Shown here piece after piece: positions 8,087 to 16,790 of a DNA stretch of 64,000 nt. Positions within the stretch are counted from its first letter, which is position 1, and each line of letters starts with the position of its first letter. Position numbers and translations under genes: made by a program. The notes under the pieces are model-generated. The model was given only the letters and a program-made list of their open reading frames with translations, did not search any database and had not been told where the DNA came from. Source of the stretch: Beijerinckiaceae bacterium (GTDB lineage: Bacteria > Pseudomonadota > Alphaproteobacteria > Rhizobiales > Beijerinckiaceae); contig CANGBC010000002.1 of assembly GCA_947452005.1 (NCBI GenBank), forward strand, positions 206,981-270,980. Direction: 5' to 3'.

Positions 8087-9640
8087 ATGCCGCATCTGAC
8101 CCGCCGCGGACTTTCCTCGCTGCTCGCCGGCACAGCGCTCAGCCTGTCGGCCCTGCCGAGCGCATGGGCGCAAGCCCCACAGCAAAAGCCCGCGCGCTTT
8201 GCCTTTGAAGATGTCCAGCGCCGCGCCCGCGAGCTGTCAGCGGCACCCTTTGCGCCCGCCCCCGCTCTGCCAGATGCGATTCAGAAGCTCGACTACGAGA
8301 CATGGCGCGACATCCGCTTCAAGCCAGATCGCGCAGCCCTTGGCGGCTCCGCCTTCCGCCTGCAGACCTTTCACCTGGGCCATCTCTATCGCCGCCCGGT
8401 CACGGTGAACCTGATCCGCGAGGGGATTGCGACGCCCATCCCCTATTCGCAGGGGCTGTTTGATTACGGCCGGGCGAAATTCGACAAGCCGCTGCCCGTC
8501 AATCTCGGCTTTGCGGGGTTCCGCCTCCATTATGCGCTGAATGATCCGCGTGTCTTTGACGAGGCGATTTCTTTTCTGGGCAGCAATGCCTTCCGCCTGC
8601 TTGGCCGCGGCCAGCGCTATGGCTTGTCAGCGCAGGGCCTGTCGCTCAATGGCGGCACGGAAAGTGAAGAAAACCCGCAATTCATCGAATTCTGGGTCGA
8701 GTCGCCTGACGCCAATGCTGAACGAATGACATTTTATGCGCTGCTGGATGGCGAATCCATCACGGGTGCCTTCCGCTTTGATTTTGCGCCGGGCATTGAT
8801 TCCGTGGTCGATATTTCTGCCACGCTCCATCCGCGCCGGCCCATCCACAAGCTGGGATTGGCGCCACTCTCCTCCATGTTCCTGACGGGCGAGAATGATC
8901 GACGCATCTCAGGCGATTGGCGCCCGGAGCTGCATGATTCCGATGGCCTGCTCATCAACACGGGTGCGGGCGAATGGCTGTGGCGGCCGCTGCGCAATCC
9001 GGCACGCCAGGAAATCTCGTCCTTCGTCGACCGCGACGTGAAGGGCTTTGGCCTGATGCAGCGCGACCGGACGTTTGAACATTATCAAGACCTCGACCTG
9101 TCCTATGAATTGCGCCCGTCCTATTGGATCGAGCCGCGCGAAGGCTGGGGCGAAGGCCGGATCGAATTGATCGAATCGCCCACCAAGGATGATGCGCAAA
9201 ACAATGTCTTCGCCGCTTGGTTGCCCAATGCACCCATTGAGGCTGGCAAGCCGATCACCTTGTCCTGGCGCGTCACATCGAGCTTTGACATGCGCCGCCT
9301 GTCGCCCAATGGCCGCGCAGCCTCGACTTTCCAGACGCCACCGCGTGCCTTTGGTTCATCAGAACCCGTTTTGCCAGGCTCGCGCCGCTTCCTCATCGAT
9401 TTTGCGGGTGGCGAATTGCGCTATTTCCAGACGCAGCCCGAGCTGGTGGAAATCGTCGCCTCAACGACGAGCGGCGAAATCACGCGCTCCTTTGTGCAAG
9501 TGAACCCGCAGACCGGCGGCTTCCGCGCCGCCTTTGATGTGCAGCTGGCACCGGGACAAAGCACAGACCTGCGCGCCTTTCTGCGCACCGGCTCGCGTGC
9601 CCTGACCGAAACATGGACCTTCCCGTGGCGCGCGGAATAA
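8087..9640 (+). CDS. opgG: Periplasmic glucan biosynthesis protein OpgG/OpgD (MdoG) family
   Basis: About 517 residues, matching the usual OpgG/OpgD length. A twin-arginine-like signal (LTRRGLSSLLAGTALSLSAL...AWAQ) leads into RFAFEDVQRRARELSAAPF, the standard start of the mature MdoG fold, with LDYETWRDIRFKPD and SGDWRPELHDSDGL downstream. Members act in the periplasm on osmoregulated glucan backbones. The ATG at 8087 is chosen because GAAGG lies 5 nt upstream; the ATG at 8075 lacks one. No opgH glucosyltransferase gene is adjacent. The Tat-type signal is more like OpgD than OpgG. Confidence 0.9.
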   Translation: MPHLTRRGLSSLLAGTALSLSALPSAWAQAPQQKPARFAFEDVQRRARELSAAPFAPAPALPDAIQKLDYETWRDIRFKPDRAALGGSAFRLQTFHLGHLYRRPVTVNLIREGIATPIPYSQGLFDYGRAKFDKPLPVNLGFAGFRLHYALNDPRVFDEAISFLGSNAFRLLGRGQRYGLSAQGLSLNGGTESEENPQFIEFWVESPDANAERMTFYALLDGESITGAFRFDFAPGIDSVVDISATLHPRRPIHKLGLAPLSSMFLTGENDRRISGDWRPELHDSDGLLINTGAGEWLWRPLRNPARQEISSFVDRDVKGFGLMQRDRTFEHYQDLDLSYELRPSYWIEPREGWGEGRIELIESPTKDDAQNNVFAAWLPNAPIEAGKPITLSWRVTSSFDMRRLSPNGRAASTFQTPPRAFGSSEPVLPGSRRFLIDFAGGELRYFQTQPELVEIVASTTSGEITRSFVQVNPQTGGFRAAFDVQLAPGQSTDLRAFLRTGSRALTETWTFPWRAE

Positions 9641-10089
9641 TGACGAAAGCCATAATCCGGAAAGCCCACCTGTCTGATCTCGACCGCGTGGAAGAGATCG
9701 AATGGAGCGTGTTTGAGTCTGACCAGCTCTCGCGCCAATCTCTGCGCCGCTATATGCAAGTCGCCTCCGCAGCCATGATCGTGGCGCAAGAGGATAAAAC
9801 CACCACGGGCTATGCGCTGGTGGGTTTTCGCAAAGGCTCGACGATCGGGCGGCTTTACTCTATTGCCGTCGACAAGGCCTGCGCGGGGCGCGGCGTTGGC
9901 CGATTGCTGCTGGATGCCAGCGAACAGGCCGCGAAGACGCGCAAATGCAAACGGTTCGCCTTGGAAGTGCGCGCCGACAACAAGCGCGCGATCAAGCTCT
10001 ACAAGAAAAATGATTATGTGCTGATCGGGCGCGAAGACGATTGGTATGAAGACGGCGGGACGGCGCTGAAATTCGAGAAAGCGCTTTAA
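9640..10089 (+). CDS. GNAT-family N-acetyltransferase (RimI-like)
   Basis: 149-residue acetyltransferase. It starts IIRKAHLSDLDRVEEIEWSVF and has the acetyl-CoA motif AVDKACAGRGVGRLLLDASE (Q/RxxGxG), then ALEVRADNKRAIKLYKKNDY, typical of RimI-like enzymes acting on protein alpha-amines or small amines. The ATG at 9640 overlaps the opgG stop (TAATG), so the two are translationally coupled; a start nine codons upstream is also open. Its stop overlaps the stop of the convergent creatininase-family gene. The substrate is unknown. Confidence 0.85.
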   Translation: MTKAIIRKAHLSDLDRVEEIEWSVFESDQLSRQSLRRYMQVASAAMIVAQEDKTTTGYALVGFRKGSTIGRLYSIAVDKACAGRGVGRLLLDASEQAAKTRKCKRFALEVRADNKRAIKLYKKNDYVLIGREDDWYEDGGTALKFEKAL

Positions 10090-10892
10090 TCAAGCGGCCC
10101 GTCGACGAGGCGCGCGAGATCAAAAGCCTCGATATCCTGCAACAACTCAATGAAAGCGGTTGCGCCATAATCGGCGCTGGCTTCGCCCTTTTCCAAGCTC
10201 GCGTCATGCGCATTGCCCATCGCGCCTGAGGGCGACAAATCCTGCGACATCCAGCCAAAGCCGACACCGTGATGCGCGCGCAGCCATGTGAAGGAGCGCT
10301 CCATTTCAGCATTGGCGCTGGGAAAATCCGCCAGCTCTTCATCGCGCACCAGATCCGGGCGATAGGCCAGCATCAATGAGGTTTCGATATCACCGCCATG
10401 AATGCCATGCGCGCGCTCTTGGCTCGTGAAAAGATCGTCCGGATAGCCAAAGCGCGTCCACGAACAGATGACGACCAGCATGGTAAAGCGGCGGCGCAAT
10501 TCGCGCGCGACATGATCCATCACCGCGACATTGCCGCCATGTGAATTGAGCAAGATCATTTTGCGCACGCCCGCGCGATGCAGGCTCTCGCCGATCTCGA
10601 TCCAGGCGCGGGTGGCCGTCTCTGCCGACAAGGTCAGCGTGCCGGGAAAAGAATTATGCTCGTCGGACTTGCCAATCGTCTGGATGGGCAGGAAGAGCAC
10701 GGGCGATTCATCGGGCAGGCGATGGATGACCCGCTCCAGATAGCCTTCCATGATGAATGTATCGGTACCCAGCGGCAGATGCGGCCCGTGCTGCTCGACA
10801 GCCGCCACCGGCAGGACGGCGATGATCTTCTCCATATTGAGGGAGTCGAAATCAGTCCAGGCAAGTTCGGTCCAGAAATGAGTAGGCAGCAT
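10086..10892 (-). CDS. Creatininase-family amidohydrolase
   Basis: 268-residue metal-dependent hydrolase. It has the family signatures LPVAAVEQHGPHLPLGTD (Glu and His metal ligands), LNSHGGN and HGIHGGDIETS. Family members cleave cyclic or linear amides such as creatinine or formamidopyrimidine intermediates, and some process redox-cofactor precursors. It is convergent with the GNAT gene (stops overlap at TTAA) and divergent from an NMT1-type ABC importer across repeat 10925-11049. A link between this amidase and the imported compound is plausible but unproven. Confidence 0.87.
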   Translation of the reverse strand: MLPTHFWTELAWTDFDSLNMEKIIAVLPVAAVEQHGPHLPLGTDTFIMEGYLERVIHRLPDESPVLFLPIQTIGKSDEHNSFPGTLTLSAETATRAWIEIGESLHRAGVRKMILLNSHGGNVAVMDHVARELRRRFTMLVVICSWTRFGYPDDLFTSQERAHGIHGGDIETSLMLAYRPDLVRDEELADFPSANAEMERSFTWLRAHHGVGFGWMSQDLSPSGAMGNAHDASLEKGEASADYGATAFIELLQDIEAFDLARLVDGPLD

Positions 10893-10924
10893 GGGCGGGA
10901 GACCTTTCGGGGAAACCTATATCA

Positions 10925-11049
10925 CACCCTCTCCCAGAGGGAGAGGGTCGCTCGCGAAGCGAGCGGGGTGAGGGGTTACACTGCATGCCGAATGGGCGTA
11001 ACCCCTCATCCGGCTGCTGCGCAGCCACCTTCTCCCTCTGGGAGAAGGT
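10925..11049. repeat. Composite inverted-repeat element (CCCTCTCCC...GGGAGAAGG type)
   Basis: A 125 bp element built of nested palindromes: CCCTCTCCC-AGAG-GGAGAGGG, CGCTCGC-GAA-GCGAGCG, GTGAGGGGTTAC paired at a distance with GTAACCCCTCAT, GGCTGCTGCGCAGCC, and CCTTCTCCC-TCT-GGGAGAAGG. The two halves mirror each other. This is a widespread intergenic element of alphaproteobacteria; only one copy is in the window. It occupies the region between two divergent genes. Confidence 0.85.
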
Positions 11050-11119
11050 ATGCCCACCGCGCGGTATCTGGACTTTGCGGCCCGGAGCGCCACATTAGGC
11101 AGAGACACGGAGTGGGTGG

Positions 11120-12106
11120 ATGCAGACGGCAATTCGGGCATTGGTCATTTTTCTGGCAGGCAGCCTGTCGGCCCAAGCCGCCGACAAAGTGCGTTTCGGC
11201 ACGAATTGGCTCGCACAGGCCGAACATGGCGGATTCTATCAGGCCGTCGCTGACGGCACTTATGCCAAATTCGGGTTGGACGTGGAGATCATCCAAGGCG
11301 GACCGCAATCCAACACCCGCCTCATGCTGCCCACAGGCCGCCTCGAATTCGTCATGGGCGGCAATATGATTCAGGCCTTTGCCGCTGTTGAGCAAGATGT
11401 GCCGACCATTGTGGTGGCCGCCATGTTCCAGAAAGACCCACAAGTCTTCATGTCGCATCCGGGCCAAGGCCACGACACATTCAAAGACCTCGTTGGCGCG
11501 CCGATCTATCTGGGCAAGGATTTCGTCGCCGCCTCCTTTCCATGGTTCAAAATGGAATATGGATTCCGCGACGCCGACCTGCGCCCCTATAATTTTAATG
11601 CAGGCCCCTTCATCGCCAACAAGCAATCGGCGCAGCAAGGCTATGTGACAGCCGAGCCCTTCGCGATTGAAAAGCAGGCGGGCTTCAAGCCCAATGTCTT
11701 CCTGCTCGCTGATTACGGTTTCGATACTTATTCCACGACCATTGAGACGCGCAGCGATCTGATCGCCAAGAACCCGGACCTCGTGCAGCGCTTTGTTGAT
11801 GCGTCGATCATCGGCTGGGTGAATTATCTCAAAGGCGACAATGAAAAAGCCAATGCGCTCATCCGCCGCGACAATCCCGACATGAGCGCGGAACAGATCG
11901 CCTATTCCATCGCCAAGATGAAAGAATATGGCATTGTCGATTCCGGCGACAGCAAGACGCTGGGCGTGGGCGCCATGACGGATGCGCGGCAGAAGAGCTT
12001 CTTCGACAAAATGGTGAAATCAGGCGTGGTGAAAGCCTCGCTTGATTATCGCCGCGCCTATACATTGCGCTTCGTCAACAAAAGCGTCGGTGTGGAGACG
12101 AAGTGA
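11120..12106 (+). CDS. ABC transporter substrate-binding protein, NMT1/ThiY-SsuA family
   Basis: 328 residues. A signal peptide (AIRALVIFLAGSLSAQA) precedes DKVRFGTNWLAQAEHGGFYQAVADG, the start of NMT1/THI5-like receptors, which bind pyrimidine precursors, sulfonates, nitrate and related small molecules. It delivers ligand to the ATPase and permease encoded immediately downstream (GTGA overlap, then ATGA overlap), so this is a full importer. N-formylpyrimidine-like or amide ligands are possible given the divergent creatininase gene, but the ligand cannot be read from sequence. Confidence 0.88.
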   Translation: MQTAIRALVIFLAGSLSAQAADKVRFGTNWLAQAEHGGFYQAVADGTYAKFGLDVEIIQGGPQSNTRLMLPTGRLEFVMGGNMIQAFAAVEQDVPTIVVAAMFQKDPQVFMSHPGQGHDTFKDLVGAPIYLGKDFVAASFPWFKMEYGFRDADLRPYNFNAGPFIANKQSAQQGYVTAEPFAIEKQAGFKPNVFLLADYGFDTYSTTIETRSDLIAKNPDLVQRFVDASIIGWVNYLKGDNEKANALIRRDNPDMSAEQIAYSIAKMKEYGIVDSGDSKTLGVGAMTDARQKSFFDKMVKSGVVKASLDYRRAYTLRFVNKSVGVETK

Positions 12107-12846
12107 GCCTGCTGTCTTTAAGCCAGATCGGAAAGACCTTTCCAAACGGCACGCGCGCGCTCGACCAGCTGGATCTGGCCGTGTCGCGCGGCGACTTCAT
12201 TTCGCTGCTCGGGCCTTCCGGTTGCGGCAAATCAACAGCTCTGCGCCTGATCGCAGGCCTCGAGCGCGCTGACAGCGGCACGCTGACATGGGATGAGGCC
12301 AAGCCCGACATTGGCTTTGTCTTTCAAGATCCCACACTCATGCCTTGGGCCAATGTCTTCGACAATGTGTTTCTGCCACTGCGCCTGAAAGGCGTGACGC
12401 GCGCAGATGCCACGCCCAAAATCATGGATGCATTGACACGCGTCGGGCTCGGCGATTTCGCGGACAGCTTCCCGCGCGAATTGTCGGGCGGCATGAAAAT
12501 GCGCGCCTCCATTGCGCGCGCCTTGGTGCTGCGCCCCGCGCTCCTGCTGATGGACGAGCCGTTTGCGGCGCTTGATGAGATCACGCGTCTCAAACTCAAT
12601 CGCGACCTGCTGGAGCTGCAAGCCGAGCTTGGCATGACCGTGATCTTTGTCACGCACTCGGTTTATGAGAGCGCCTATCTGTCGAGCCGCATTTGCGTCT
12701 TTTCCAACAGGCCGGGGCACATCATCGAAACCATTGACGTCGGCCCGTCTGGCCCGCGTGGCGAAGAGTTTCGTCTCACCAGCGCCTATCTCGAAACATG
12801 CCAGCGCGCATCCGCCGCGCTCGAACAGGCGATGGAGCGCGCATGA
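12103..12846 (+). CDS. ABC transporter ATP-binding protein (nitrate/sulfonate/taurine type)
   Basis: 247-residue cytoplasmic ATPase with Walker A GPSGCGKST, Q-loop VFQDPTLMPW, signature LSGGMKMR, Walker B LLLMDEP and H-loop VTHS. The GTG start at 12103 overlaps the receptor stop (GTGA). The VFQ...LMPW pattern is typical of SsuB/TauB/NrtD-type ATPases. Signature residue variation (GGMKMR rather than GGMKQR) is minor. It is the middle gene of the importer operon. Confidence 0.92.
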   Translation: MSLLSLSQIGKTFPNGTRALDQLDLAVSRGDFISLLGPSGCGKSTALRLIAGLERADSGTLTWDEAKPDIGFVFQDPTLMPWANVFDNVFLPLRLKGVTRADATPKIMDALTRVGLGDFADSFPRELSGGMKMRASIARALVLRPALLLMDEPFAALDEITRLKLNRDLLELQAELGMTVIFVTHSVYESAYLSSRICVFSNRPGHIIETIDVGPSGPRGEEFRLTSAYLETCQRASAALEQAMERA

Positions 12847-13616
12847 AAACCGCACGCATCTTGCCCCTTCTGACCTTTGTCGCGCTGTTGCTCGGCTGGG
12901 AAGCGCTCGTCCACATCCAGAACATTCCCGCCTATGTGCTGCCAGCCCCCTCGCGCATCTTTGTCGCGCTGCGCGAAGATTGGGAGCTTTTGTCAGCGGC
13001 CCTTTTCGTCACATTGAAGATCACGGTTCTCGCGCTGGCCTTGGCTACAGGCATTGGTGTGGCGCTGGCCATTCTGTTTGCACAATCGACCTGGCTGGAG
13101 CGCACGTTCTTTCCCATCGCTGTCATTTTGCAAGTGACGCCGATCATTGCCATTGCGCCTCTGCTGCTGATTTATCTCGACGCTGGCACAGCGGTGCTGG
13201 CTTGCGCCTTTCTCGTCGCGTTCTTTCCGATCCTCTCTAATACTGCGCTGGGGCTCTCATCCACCGATCACAATCTGCGCGATCTGTTTGATCTTTACGG
13301 TGCCTCGCGCTGGCAGCAGATGCGCTTGCTGCGCCTGCCCTCCGCGCTGCCCTATTTTCTGGGCGGGCTTCGCATTGCAGGCGGACTGGCGCTGATTGGC
13401 GCGATTGCCGCCGAGATTGCCGCGGGCGCTTCGGGCCAAGGCGCGGGCCTGGCCTATCGCATTTTGGAAGCGGGCTACAGGCTCAACATCCCGCGCATGT
13501 TTGCGGCCCTGGTGCTGATCTCGGTCGCGGGTATCGCCATCTGGCTTGCTCTCGAATTTGTGAGCACCAGACTGCTGGCGCGTTGGCATGAGTCCACCCG
13601 CGCGCGCAGCCCCTGA
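12843..13616 (+). CDS. ABC transporter permease (SsuC/TauC type)
   Basis: 257-residue inner-membrane protein with about six hydrophobic segments, beginning MKTARILPLLTFVALLLGW. The cytoplasmic coupling loop reads LFDLYGASRWQQMRLLRLPSALPYFLGGLR, the EAA-type motif of this permease family. The ATG at 12843 overlaps the ATPase stop (ATGA); an in-frame extension of 15 codons is less likely. It completes the receptor-ATPase-permease operon. Confidence 0.92.
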   Translation: MKTARILPLLTFVALLLGWEALVHIQNIPAYVLPAPSRIFVALREDWELLSAALFVTLKITVLALALATGIGVALAILFAQSTWLERTFFPIAVILQVTPIIAIAPLLLIYLDAGTAVLACAFLVAFFPILSNTALGLSSTDHNLRDLFDLYGASRWQQMRLLRLPSALPYFLGGLRIAGGLALIGAIAAEIAAGASGQGAGLAYRILEAGYRLNIPRMFAALVLISVAGIAIWLALEFVSTRLLARWHESTRARSP

Positions 13617-13690
13617 CCCAATCGGCATTTGCACAGACGCGCCATTTATGATGCGCTGGCACAAGAGGAAACGCTTGGGAGAAACCGCAC

Positions 13691-14671
13691 ATGGTTCGCC
13701 AATTTAATCGTCGTCATTTCACCGCCCTGCTGGGGGCTGCCGCTGTGTCGACGCCCGCGCTCGCGCAAACCGCGTCTTGGCCAACCAAACCCATCCGCCT
13801 GATCCTGCCCTTTGGTGCGGGCGGCGTGGCTGATATTACCGCGCGCATCGTCACGGAGCGTCTGGGCGACAAGCTTGGACAGCGCTTTGTCATTGAGAAC
13901 CAGCCCGGCCCCGGCGGCATCAATGCCGCGCGCGCTGTTCTGTCGGGCAGCGCAGATGGATATACATTGGCGCTGTTTTCCAATGGTACCGCCGTCAGCG
14001 TGAACATGTTCAAGGAATTGCGCTTCGATCCGGTGAAAGATTTCACACCTGTTTCGACGCTCGGCTTCTTCGATTTCATTCTGGCGACCGATGCCAAGAC
14101 GCGTTATCAGACGCTGAAAGATTTCATCGATTACGGAAAAGCCAATCCGGGCAAGATGAATGTTGGCACAGTGATCGTGGGTTCGACGCAGAATCTGTCG
14201 GCTGAATTGCTGAAGTCGATGACGGGGCTCGATTTCCGCATTGTGCCCTTCCGCAACACACCCGACCTTATGCTGTCGCTGACGCGCGGCGATGTCGATC
14301 TGATGATCGATTCCTATTCTTCGCTGAAGAGCATGATCGACGACAAGCAAGTGCGTGCGCTGGCCTCCTCTGGCCCGACGCGCTCACCCGTTACGCCCAA
14401 TCTGCCCACAGCTGCAGAAGCTGGCGTGCCGGGCTATGATGTCACATCCTGGAACGCGATCTTTGCGCCCACAGGCACGCCCGCTGACGTGATTGCAAAA
14501 ATGCAAAAAGCAATCGGCGAAGTGCTGGCAGAAGACGAGATCAAGCGTAAGCTTCTCGACCTTGGCATCGAAGCCAAAGCCGCCACGGGCACCGAATTGG
14601 CGAAGCGGCTGGATGCGGACATCGTCAAATGGGGCGAGGTGATCGCCAAGGCGAATATCCCGAAGAACTGA
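13691..14671 (+). CDS. Bug-family tripartite tricarboxylate-type solute receptor
   Basis: 326 residues with a Tat/Sec-like signal (FNRRHFTALLGAAAVSTPALAQ) followed by WPTKPIRLILPFGAGGVADITAR, the hallmark N-terminus of Bug receptors, and ENQPGPGGINAA. Bug proteins bind carboxylated or aromatic acids in the periplasm for TctAB transporters. No TctA/TctB genes are nearby, so it is an orphan receptor, as is common for Bug genes. The following gene encodes a 2-hydroxyacid dehydrogenase, 26 bp away in the same direction, suggesting a shared transcript and perhaps a hydroxy- or keto-acid ligand. Confidence 0.9.
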   Translation: MVRQFNRRHFTALLGAAAVSTPALAQTASWPTKPIRLILPFGAGGVADITARIVTERLGDKLGQRFVIENQPGPGGINAARAVLSGSADGYTLALFSNGTAVSVNMFKELRFDPVKDFTPVSTLGFFDFILATDAKTRYQTLKDFIDYGKANPGKMNVGTVIVGSTQNLSAELLKSMTGLDFRIVPFRNTPDLMLSLTRGDVDLMIDSYSSLKSMIDDKQVRALASSGPTRSPVTPNLPTAAEAGVPGYDVTSWNAIFAPTGTPADVIAKMQKAIGEVLAEDEIKRKLLDLGIEAKAATGTELAKRLDADIVKWGEVIAKANIPKN

Positions 14672-14697
14672 CAGGGTCGAGACAAGGAGAGAGGCGC

Positions 14698-15684
14698 ATG
14701 ACTGAAATTCTGATGCCGGTGCGTCTCTCCGATTCCATCGCTGCCACGCTTGCGAGCCGCTACACGTTGCATCGCCTGTGGGAGGCGAAAGATCAGCAAA
14801 CCCTGCTGGCTGACATTGCGCCACGCATTGAGGCGATTGTCACAGCTGGCTCCATTCTGGCCAGCGGCATGTCTTTCATGGTCGATGCGGCTTTCATTCA
14901 GCGCTTTCCCAAGCTGAAACTCATCGCCAATCACGGCGTGGGCTATGACACGATTGATGCCGCTTTTGCGGCGACACGCGGGATCATGGTCACCAATACG
15001 CCCGATGTACTGACCGAGGAGACCGCCGACACGGCCTTTGGCTTGGTGCTCAACACCGTTCGCGAATTCCCCGCCGCTGAGCGTTACCTGCGCGCGGGCC
15101 AATGGCTGGGCGGCCCCTACCGGCTGACCGCCAGTCTGCGCGGCAATACCATGGGCATTCTCGGTCTGGGCCGCATCGGCAAGGCGATCGCCAAACGCGG
15201 CGAGGCGTTCGGGCTCAGAATCGCCTATTGCGGACGCAGCCAGCAGGCCGATGTCGACTACCCCTATTACGCAACGCCACAGGCGCTGGCGGCCGCGTGT
15301 GACATTCTGGTGGTGGCCGCACCGGGTGGTGTGCAGACACGCAATATCATTGACGCTGAAGTGCTCAAGGCGTTGGGGCCACGTGGTTTTCTTATCAATA
15401 TCGCGCGCGGCACGCTGGTCGATGAACCCGCCCTGATTGCCGCCTTGCGTGATGGCACGATAGCGGGTGCGGGGCTTGATGTGTTTGCGCAAGAGCCCAA
15501 AGTGCCAGACGCTTTCTTGTCTTTGGACAATGTGGTGCTGCTCCCCCATGTCGGCTCGGCCAGCATTGAGACGCGTCAGGCCATGGCCGATTTGTTGATT
15601 GCCAATGTCGATGCCTATGCAACGGGAGGCCAATTGCTGACGCCTGTGGCTGAGTGCATGCTTGCTCGTCCGCCTGAGCAATGA
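14698..15684 (+). CDS. D-isomer-specific 2-hydroxyacid dehydrogenase (glyoxylate/hydroxypyruvate reductase type)
   Basis: 328-residue NAD(P)-dependent dehydrogenase. The N-terminal catalytic half contains LKLIANHGVGYDTIDA, the nucleotide-binding motif is MGILGLGRIGKAIAKR, and the catalytic features are LINIARG(T) and the terminal LLPHVGSA with the active His. It should interconvert a 2-oxo acid and a D-2-hydroxy acid, such as hydroxypyruvate and glycerate. The ATG at 14698 has AAGGAGAG upstream. It is probably co-transcribed with the Bug receptor. Confidence 0.9.
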   Translation: MTEILMPVRLSDSIAATLASRYTLHRLWEAKDQQTLLADIAPRIEAIVTAGSILASGMSFMVDAAFIQRFPKLKLIANHGVGYDTIDAAFAATRGIMVTNTPDVLTEETADTAFGLVLNTVREFPAAERYLRAGQWLGGPYRLTASLRGNTMGILGLGRIGKAIAKRGEAFGLRIAYCGRSQQADVDYPYYATPQALAAACDILVVAAPGGVQTRNIIDAEVLKALGPRGFLINIARGTLVDEPALIAALRDGTIAGAGLDVFAQEPKVPDAFLSLDNVVLLPHVGSASIETRQAMADLLIANVDAYATGGQLLTPVAECMLARPPEQ

Positions 15685-15723
15685 TAGCGGACGATAGATC
15701 AAGCCTCGCCGGAGACGTGCCCC

Positions 15724-16167
15724 ATGAAATTGTCGAGCCCAAGCGCCCTTTATGCCGCGCTGATCTCGGCTGCCCTTTTGTCGGGCCCCACGCAGGCGCA
15801 AAACCTGCTGGATCCCGCGCCCTTGGGCGCTCCCAATGATACACGCCTGCGCGCTGCACCAGCGGCCGTGGCCGTTGCGGCGGCGCGTCCCGTCAATGAT
15901 CCGCCGGGCCGCTATGCCCCTCTGCGGGAAGGCAAGAAAGACACCGGCTGCATGATCACGCTGGAGGCCTCGCGCAAAGCCCAGCTCGCGCCTGCCTGCC
16001 GCGACCAGGGGCTGGTGGTGTTTGATCCCATCAATTGGCTGATGGAGCGCGGCCGCCTCGGCCTGACGGCTCGCAAAGGCCATAAGGCCTGGTTCGACCG
16101 CCAGACCGATGGCACCTGGCTGCGCGACCCGAAAGAAGGGAAAACCCTGATTTTACGGCTGATTTGA
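15724..16167 (+). CDS. Secreted AprI/Inh-like (metalloprotease-inhibitor family) protein
   Basis: 147 residues with a signal peptide ending near PTQAQ, a low-complexity Ala/Pro linker (residues 30-62) and a compact C-terminal domain: GCMITLEASRKAQLAPACRD...FDPINWLMERGRLGLTARKG...WFDRQTDGTWL. The two Cys flanking the ITLE strand, the Trp and the closing GxW fit the AprI/Inh beta-barrel fold, also seen in alphaproteobacterial outer-membrane lipoproteins such as Omp19. No protease gene is adjacent, so the partner is unknown. Assignment is by pattern, moderate certainty. Confidence 0.65.
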   Translation: MKLSSPSALYAALISAALLSGPTQAQNLLDPAPLGAPNDTRLRAAPAAVAVAAARPVNDPPGRYAPLREGKKDTGCMITLEASRKAQLAPACRDQGLVVFDPINWLMERGRLGLTARKGHKAWFDRQTDGTWLRDPKEGKTLILRLI

Positions 16168-16367
16168 AAAGTTAACGCGCAAAATCAAGCATTTCTTACT
16201 ACTTTCAGTCATTTAGCCCAATAATGAGAGGGCGCGCGTTAAAGATATGGGCATTTTTGGCCCATAAAGCCCCCTGAGCGGCCCATTGCTGCCTTTTTCT
16301 CGCCGCACCGCACAATGAAAACCCTGCCCGCAGCCACATGATGGACTGCGTGAGCCCAGGAGTTCCA

Positions 16368-16742
16368 TTGAAACCTATTTTGCGCGCGGCCCTGGTTTCG
16401 GCCGCACTTTTTGCTCCCGTCTTGTTTGACGGGGCCGCCCATGCGCAGAGCTGGACCGGCAAGGCATCTTTTTATTCGCATGGCACTCGCACAGCGAGCG
16501 GCTCTCGTTTTCAACCAAGTGCTTTGACAGCCGCGCATCGCAGCCTGCCCTTTGGCACGGTGTTGCGCGTCACCAATCTCGCCAATCAGCGCAGCATCAT
16601 GGTGACCGTGAATGATCGCGGCCCCTTTGTGCGCGGGCGCATTCTTGATGTGTCCTCCGGTGCTGCTGATGCGCTGGGTTTTCGTGGCGCAGGCGTTGCG
16701 CAAGTGCGGATCGAAAAACTCGATCGCAGCGCATCTCTCTAA
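16368..16742 (+). CDS. rlpA: RlpA-like double-psi beta-barrel secreted protein
   Basis: 124 residues from a TTG start at 16368, chosen because AGGAG lies 5 nt upstream (16358-16362); an ATG at 16338 has no ribosome-binding site. A signal peptide ends at AHAQ, then [21 protein letters not shown] and [44 protein letters not shown] form the whole RlpA/DPBB domain, including the conserved NDRGPF and LDxS motifs. RlpA proteins are septal or envelope peptidoglycan-acting factors. No SPOR domain is present, so it is a minimal form. Confidence 0.88.
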   Translation: MKPILRAALVSAALFAPVLFDGAAHAQSWTGKASFYSHGTRTASGSRFQPSALTAAHRSLPFGTVLRVTNLANQRSIMVTVNDRGPFVRGRILDVSSGAADALGFRGAGVAQVRIEKLDRSASL

Positions 16743-16750
16743 AATGCAAA

Positions 16751-16790
16751 CAGCCCCTCATGTTTCCATGAGGGGCTGTGCTTGTTTTAG
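16751..16790. terminator. Bidirectional hairpin terminator between convergent genes
   Basis: CAGCCCCTCATG-TTTC-CATGAGGGGCTG, a perfect 12 bp stem (16751-16778), followed on the plus strand by TGCTTGTTTT and on the minus strand by TTTGCATTTT. It sits between the rlpA stop and the stop of the minus-strand receptor gene. Confidence 0.82.

Noticed and set aside
14434..16083. Long open frame (549 codons) on the minus strand opposite the 2-hydroxyacid dehydrogenase and Bug genes
   Set aside because: It is antisense to well-conserved genes, has no recognisable motif, and is expected from high-GC codon bias.
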